Part shown: positions 61,541 to 64,000 of the stretch, piece by piece
Layout of the letters: every line of letters begins with the position of its first letter
Numbering within the stretch: position 1 is the stretch's first letter
Assembly (NCBI GenBank): GCA_038327995.1
Contig: JBBQLP010000001.1
Coordinates: 59,229 to 123,228, forward strand
Direction: 5' to 3'
Source: CAIOYC01 sp038327995
Lineage (GTDB): Bacteria > Pseudomonadota > Alphaproteobacteria > Caulobacterales > Caulobacteraceae
DNA length: 64,000 nucleotides
Position numbers and translations under genes: made by a program
Notes under the pieces: model-generated
Told to the model about the DNA's origin: nothing
The model's database searches: none
What the model saw: the letters and a program-made list of their open reading frames with translations, nothing else

Positions 61541-61559
61541 AGATGACGCGCCATCATGC

Positions 61560-61574
61560 TTAACGCGCGATTAA
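61560..61574. promoter_or_regulatory. CtrA binding box between flmG and flbT
   Basis: TTAA at 61560-61563 and TTAA at 61571-61574 are 7 bp apart, an exact match to the CtrA consensus spacing. The site lies 20 bp from the flmG start and 139 bp before flbT. It fits cell-cycle control of one or both flagellar transcripts, as in Caulobacter class II flagellar genes. Confidence 0.7.
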
Positions 61575-61712
61575 GGGACGGCCCGTTCGACCCTTTGCGG
61601 CAAGGTCCCGTTAACCCCGTCCGTTTACGTTCGGTTCAGCGACGCCGGGATAGGCCTGAAGGCTTGTTCATCGTGACCGTCGTGCAACCCGAAGGGTGAA
61701 GAGGAGGTCAGA

Positions 61713-62141
61713 ATGCCTTTGAAACTCTCGCTGAAGCCCGGCGAAAAGTTCGTGCTGAACGGCGCCGTCGTTCAGAATGGTGATCGGCGAGGCGTGCTCG
61801 TCCTGCAAAACAAGGCCAGCGTGCTGCGGGAGAAAGACATCATGCAGGAGCACGAGGCCAATTCGCCCGCGCGGCGGGTCTATTTCCCGGTAATGATGAT
61901 GTATCTCGAAGAAGCGGGTGCATCGCGGCTGCACGACGAATTTGCCCGGCGCATGAGCGAATTCATGGGGGTGATCCGCAACCCGGACGTTCTCGCCGAC
62001 TGTATAAATGTCTCAAGGCTTGTCCTCTCGCGCGAGTATTACAAGGCGCTGATGACCTGTCGTAAACTCATCGACTATGAAGACGAGAGGATCGGTGTGT
62101 ATGTCGCTCCAGGCCTATCAGCAGGCGTCGCAGCGGGCTGA
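61713..62141 (+). CDS. flbT: Flagellin mRNA regulator FlbT
   Basis: A 142-residue protein of the FlbT family, which in Caulobacter binds the flagellin mRNA 5' leader and blocks its translation until the hook is built. Seen: MPLKLSLKPGEKFVLNGAVVQNGDRRGVLVLQNKASVLREKDIMQ and the helical LSREYYKALMTCRKLIDYEDE. A strong ribosome-binding site (AGAGGAGG) precedes the ATG. Its last 41 bp overlap flaF in another frame, so the two are translated together. Confidence 0.95.
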   Translation: MPLKLSLKPGEKFVLNGAVVQNGDRRGVLVLQNKASVLREKDIMQEHEANSPARRVYFPVMMMYLEEAGASRLHDEFARRMSEFMGVIRNPDVLADCINVSRLVLSREYYKALMTCRKLIDYEDERIGVYVAPGLSAGVAAG

Positions 62142-62463
62142 AAACCCGCGCGAGACCGAGTACCGCCTGTTCGGAGAGGTTACGCGGGCGCTGATGGAGG
62201 CGTCCGAAACCGACGAACTGGACTTTGTCGCGCGGGTGAAAGCCATCGACTGGAACCGGCGCCTGTGGTCCACGCTAGCGACGGACTGCGGGGTGGATGA
62301 CAACGGCCTGACGCCGCAACTTCGCGCCTCGATTATCTCGCTCAATCTGTGGGTGATGCGCCATTCCTCGGCTGTGATGCGGCGGGAGGAGGACTTCCAG
62401 CCCCTCATTGATGTGAACCGGATCATCATGCAGGGCTTGCGCCCGCAGTCCGAAGCGGCCTGA
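62101..62463 (+). CDS. flaF: Flagellin biosynthesis protein FlaF
   Basis: A 120-residue helical protein of the FlaF family, which promotes flagellin translation and secretion and acts opposite to FlbT. Seen: AYQQASQRAENPRETEYRLFGEVTRALMEA, RRLWSTLATDCGVDDNGL and SIISLNLWVMRHSSAVMR. ATG at 62101 lies inside flbT; AGGATC and GAGAGG precede it. The flagellin genes follow on the same strand behind their own sigma-54 promoters. Confidence 0.95.
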   Translation: MSLQAYQQASQRAENPRETEYRLFGEVTRALMEASETDELDFVARVKAIDWNRRLWSTLATDCGVDDNGLTPQLRASIISLNLWVMRHSSAVMRREEDFQPLIDVNRIIMQGLRPQSEAA

Positions 62464-62488
62464 TCCCTGCCGTTCGACCTTGATCCTA

Positions 62489-62526
62489 CCCGGCAATAAT
62501 CGCCGCACGGCAGCAGTCTCCCGGCA
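62489..62526 (+). promoter_or_regulatory. ftr-like upstream motif of the first flagellin gene
   Basis: CCCGGCAATAATCGCCGCA at 62489-62507 and CCCGGCA at 62520-62526 lie about 100 bp upstream of the -24/-12 promoter. A nearly identical CGGCAATAAGCGCCGCA precedes the second flagellin gene. In Caulobacter, FlbD binds such ftr enhancer sequences at sigma-54 flagellar promoters. The assignment to FlbD is by analogy. Confidence 0.6.
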
Positions 62527-62599
62527 ACCCTGTCTTCCGCTCGATCAGAGCTTCCGAAAATCATTATGGAAAACAGAAACCTAACGCGATGGGCGTCGC

Positions 62600-62614
62600 T
62601 GGTGCGCGCCTTGC
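62600..62614 (+). promoter_or_regulatory. Sigma-54 promoter of the first flagellin gene
   Basis: TGGTGCGCGCCTTGC has GG and GC exactly 10 bp apart, the -24/-12 pattern recognised by RpoN. Transcription would start near 62626, giving a leader of about 64 nt before the flagellin ATG at 62690. The spacing and the upstream ftr-like motif support the call. Confidence 0.75.
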
Positions 62615-62642
62615 GTGGTCGGGCGTGGACGTTAACGCCCAA

Positions 62643-62659
62643 CGGCGCGGACGGCGCCG
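62643..62659 (+). other. Hairpin in the first flagellin mRNA leader
   Basis: CGGCGC / GCGCCG form a 6-bp stem around GGACG, in the predicted leader between the sigma-54 start and the ribosome-binding site. FlbT is known to act on the flagellin leader in Caulobacter; this hairpin is a candidate target, by inference only. Confidence 0.35.
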
Positions 62660-62689
62660 CTTTCTTATCCAGAACGGAAGGCTACCGGA

Positions 62690-63517
62690 ATGACCTCTAT
62701 CAACACCAACGCCAGCGCGCTCAACGCGCTTCAAAACCTGAACGCCAGCCAGTCTCAGTTGCAGGCCACGCAAAACCGGATCTCAACCGGGTTGAAGGTG
62801 GCAAGCGCCAAGGATAACGGAGCGGTCTGGGCCATCGCCCAGAACGAGCGCTCCAGCGTATCCTCGCTGGGCGTGGTGACGGATTCGCTCAATCGTGCGG
62901 TTTCCACCGTCGATGTCGCCCTCTCAGCCGGCCAATCGATCTCCGACCTGCTGAACCAGGCCAAGGCGAAAGCCCTCGCGGCCACCGACACCTCGCTCGA
63001 CGCCAACAGCGTCACCGCCTTGGCCAATGACTACAAGGCGATCCGCGACCAGATCGGAAAGATCGTGGCCAACGCCGACTTCAACGGCGCCAACCTGATC
63101 AAGACCGGCGGCACGAGCATCTACGCCCTCGCCAACGCGGCGGGCACCAACAAGCTGACCGTCGCGGCGGTCAACCTCGGCCTCGGAGGCGGCACCGTCA
63201 CAATCACGGCAGCGGGCACCTTCACCACACCGACCACCGCAACGGCGCAACTTGCCCTAGTCAACGCCTCGATCACCAACGTCAACGCCGCGGTGGCCAA
63301 GCTCGGCACCAGCTCCACCCAGTTGGAGGCCCACCTCAGCTTCATCTCCAAGCTGTCCGACACCCTGACCACCGGGATCGGCAACCTGGTGGACGCCGAC
63401 GTGGCCAAGGAAAGCGCCAACCTGACCGCCCTGCAGACCAAGCAGCAACTCGGCGTCCAGGCCCTCTCCATCGCCAATCAGGGACCCCAAGTCCTCCTTT
63501 CCCTGTTCAAAGGTTGA
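62690..63517 (+). CDS. Flagellin (first of tandem pair)
   Basis: A 275-residue flagellin, the short form usual in Caulobacterales. The N-terminal D0/D1 region (SINTNASALNALQNLNASQSQLQATQNRISTGLKVASAKDNGAVWAIAQ) and the C-terminal D0/D1 region (LTALQTKQQLGVQALSIANQGPQVLLSLF) are conserved. A central variable region of about 60 residues is Thr/Ala/Gly-rich (GGGTVTITAAGTFTTPTTATAQ) and is a likely target for glycosylation by the neighbouring FlmG-like enzyme. Regulation is expected from sigma-54 and FlbD for transcription and FlbT for translation. An intrinsic terminator follows. Confidence 0.97.
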   Translation: MTSINTNASALNALQNLNASQSQLQATQNRISTGLKVASAKDNGAVWAIAQNERSSVSSLGVVTDSLNRAVSTVDVALSAGQSISDLLNQAKAKALAATDTSLDANSVTALANDYKAIRDQIGKIVANADFNGANLIKTGGTSIYALANAAGTNKLTVAAVNLGLGGGTVTITAAGTFTTPTTATAQLALVNASITNVNAAVAKLGTSSTQLEAHLSFISKLSDTLTTGIGNLVDADVAKESANLTALQTKQQLGVQALSIANQGPQVLLSLFKG

Positions 63518-63527
63518 AGTCGCCTAG

Positions 63528-63564
63528 CCGGACGGGACACGGCCTCCCGTCCGGTTCTTCTTTT
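63528..63564 (+). terminator. Intrinsic terminator after the first flagellin gene
   Basis: A perfect 10-bp stem (CCGGACGGGA / TCCCGTCCGG) at 63528-63537 and 63545-63554 with a 7-nt loop is followed by TTCTTCTTTT. This is a strong rho-independent terminator, 10 bp after the flagellin stop codon. It shows that the two flagellin genes are separate transcripts. Confidence 0.85.
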
Positions 63565-63570
63565 GGCGCT

Positions 63571-63597
63571 CGGCAATAAGCGCCGCATCACCCGGCA
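63571..63597 (+). promoter_or_regulatory. ftr-like upstream motif of the second flagellin gene
   Basis: CGGCAATAAGCGCCGCA at 63571-63587 and CCCGGCA at 63591-63597 repeat the motif found before the first flagellin gene, with one mismatch in 17. The distance to the -24 element is about 100 bp, again similar. Candidate FlbD binding site by analogy with Caulobacter. Confidence 0.6.
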
Positions 63598-63691
63598 TTT
63601 TTTACCTCGACGGAGGGTTTGGCCAGCAGAAATGATCTGGTTTATAGCGCATTAATTCGTATAAAAACAATACGTTGTCTGAAATTGTCGA

Positions 63692-63706
63692 TGGCCCGGC
63701 AATTGC
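63692..63706 (+). promoter_or_regulatory. Sigma-54 promoter of the second flagellin gene
   Basis: TGGCCCGGCAATTGC matches the -24/-12 consensus (TGGC...TTGC) with GG and GC 10 bp apart. It is a better match than the first flagellin promoter. A start near 63718 gives a 60-nt leader. The DNA between the ftr motif and the promoter (about 63630-63690) is unusually AT-rich, which would suit an IHF-type bend. Confidence 0.82.
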
Positions 63707-63778
63707 TTCTCAGCCAGTGGGCAAAAAGCCCCCGTCCGCAAAATGCAGACGGACACCTGAGAAATAGGACGTTTCATT

Positions 63779-64000
63779 ATGAGCTCTATCAATACGAACT
63801 CCGGCGCGCTTATCGCCCTGCAGAACCTGAGCCACACCCAGGACCAGCTTCAAGCCACCCAGAACCGCATCTCCACCGGGTTGAAGGTGTCGAGCGCCAA
63901 GGACAACGGCGCCATTTTCGCCATCGCCCAGAACACCCGCTCCAACGTGACGGCTCTCGGCGCGGTGACGGATTCGCTGAACCGGGCGGTCTCCACCGTC
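63779..64000 (+). CDS. Flagellin (second of tandem pair, partial, cut by window end)
   Basis: Only the first 74 residues are in the window. They read SSINTNSGALIALQNLSHTQDQLQATQNRISTGLKVSSAKDNGAIFAIAQN and are close to the first flagellin but not identical (for example SHTQDQ for NASQSQ, and TRSNVTALGAV for ERSSVSSLGVV). It is a paralogue, not a recent exact duplicate. Multiple flagellins in tandem are normal in Caulobacter, where they form different filament segments. Confidence 0.95.
   Translation, partial: MSSINTNSGALIALQNLSHTQDQLQATQNRISTGLKVSSAKDNGAIFAIAQNTRSNVTALGAVTDSLNRAVSTV

Noticed and set aside
61581..61712. Sigma-54 promoter for flbT-flaF or flmG
   Set aside because: No GG-N10-GC pair with acceptable flanks was found on either strand; the CtrA box is the better candidate for control.
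63732..63754. Hairpin in the second flagellin leader
   Set aside because: Only a 5-bp stem (CCGTC/GACGG) with an 11-nt loop can be drawn; too weak to list as a feature.
1..64000. tRNA, rRNA, IS or prophage genes
   Set aside because: I looked for transposase, integrase, phage structural motifs and tRNA-like cloverleaf ends and saw none; a tRNAscan and ISfinder search would be needed to exclude them fully.

Overview
This is a GC-rich alphaproteobacterial chromosome segment, most likely from Caulobacterales; I cannot fix the genus. The evidence is a complete division/cell-wall (dcw) cluster, flbT-flaF-flagellin genes beside a TPR glycosyltransferase of the FlmG/FlbA type, CtrA-type boxes (TTAA-N7-TTAA) in front of ftsZ and between flmG and flbT, clustered GANTC (CcrM) sites before ftsZ, and a GEDEF-EAL phosphodiesterase like Caulobacter PdeA. 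I saw no prophage, IS element, CRISPR array, tRNA or rRNA gene.

Layout. 1-10.4 kb, mostly minus strand: a cytochrome b561 cut by the window edge, yceI, an acyl-CoA dehydrogenase (plus), DUF2007, a peroxiredoxin, algH (plus), an O-antigen ligase with the PdeA-like gene directly upstream, a RimJ-type acetyltransferase, then rnhA, thrB and ispH. 10.5-20 kb: a secreted protein overlapping argS, an Mrp-type Fe-S carrier, serB and miaA with overlapping divergent start codons, an NTF2-like secreted protein, DUF924, a TrmN6-like methyltransferase, polyprenyl diphosphate synthase and a WecA/MraY-family transferase. 20-30 kb: aspartate aminotransferase, an unknown secreted protein and 5-oxoprolinase, the last carrying an in-frame 128-bp inverted-repeat element; then a DnaJ-like protein, a small membrane protein, an AmpD-like amidase, a small orphan gene, RNase P RNA and cfa.

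30.4-49.7 kb is the dcw cluster on the plus strand: mraZ-rsmH-ftsL-ftsI-murE-murF-mraY-murD-ftsW-murG-murC-(VOC gene)-murB-ddl-ftsQ-ftsA-ftsZ. It starts behind three TGGGN boxes spaced exactly 10 bp, which should be the MraZ operator. Most genes overlap by 1-4 bp, so they are probably translationally coupled. ftsZ has its own upstream region with a CtrA box and five GANTC sites, followed by a terminator. Then come lpxC, bamD, recN, ligA, DUF2147, a TPR lipoprotein and ispE. The last 5 kb are flagellar: flmG (minus), flbT, flaF and two flagellin genes (the second cut by the window edge), each flagellin with a sigma-54 -24/-12 promoter and a shared upstream motif.

The genes fit together as envelope growth and division (UDP-MurNAc-pentapeptide, lipid II, septal synthesis, LpxC, BamD, isoprenoid precursors from IspH/IspE and polyprenyl synthase, AmpD recycling) next to cell-cycle-controlled flagellin production. 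Most of the window is conserved housekeeping. The less ordinary items are the coding palindromic element in 5-oxoprolinase, the VOC gene embedded between murC and murB, the regulatory sites, and several small unassigned proteins. All family assignments come from reading the translations; no database search was run.
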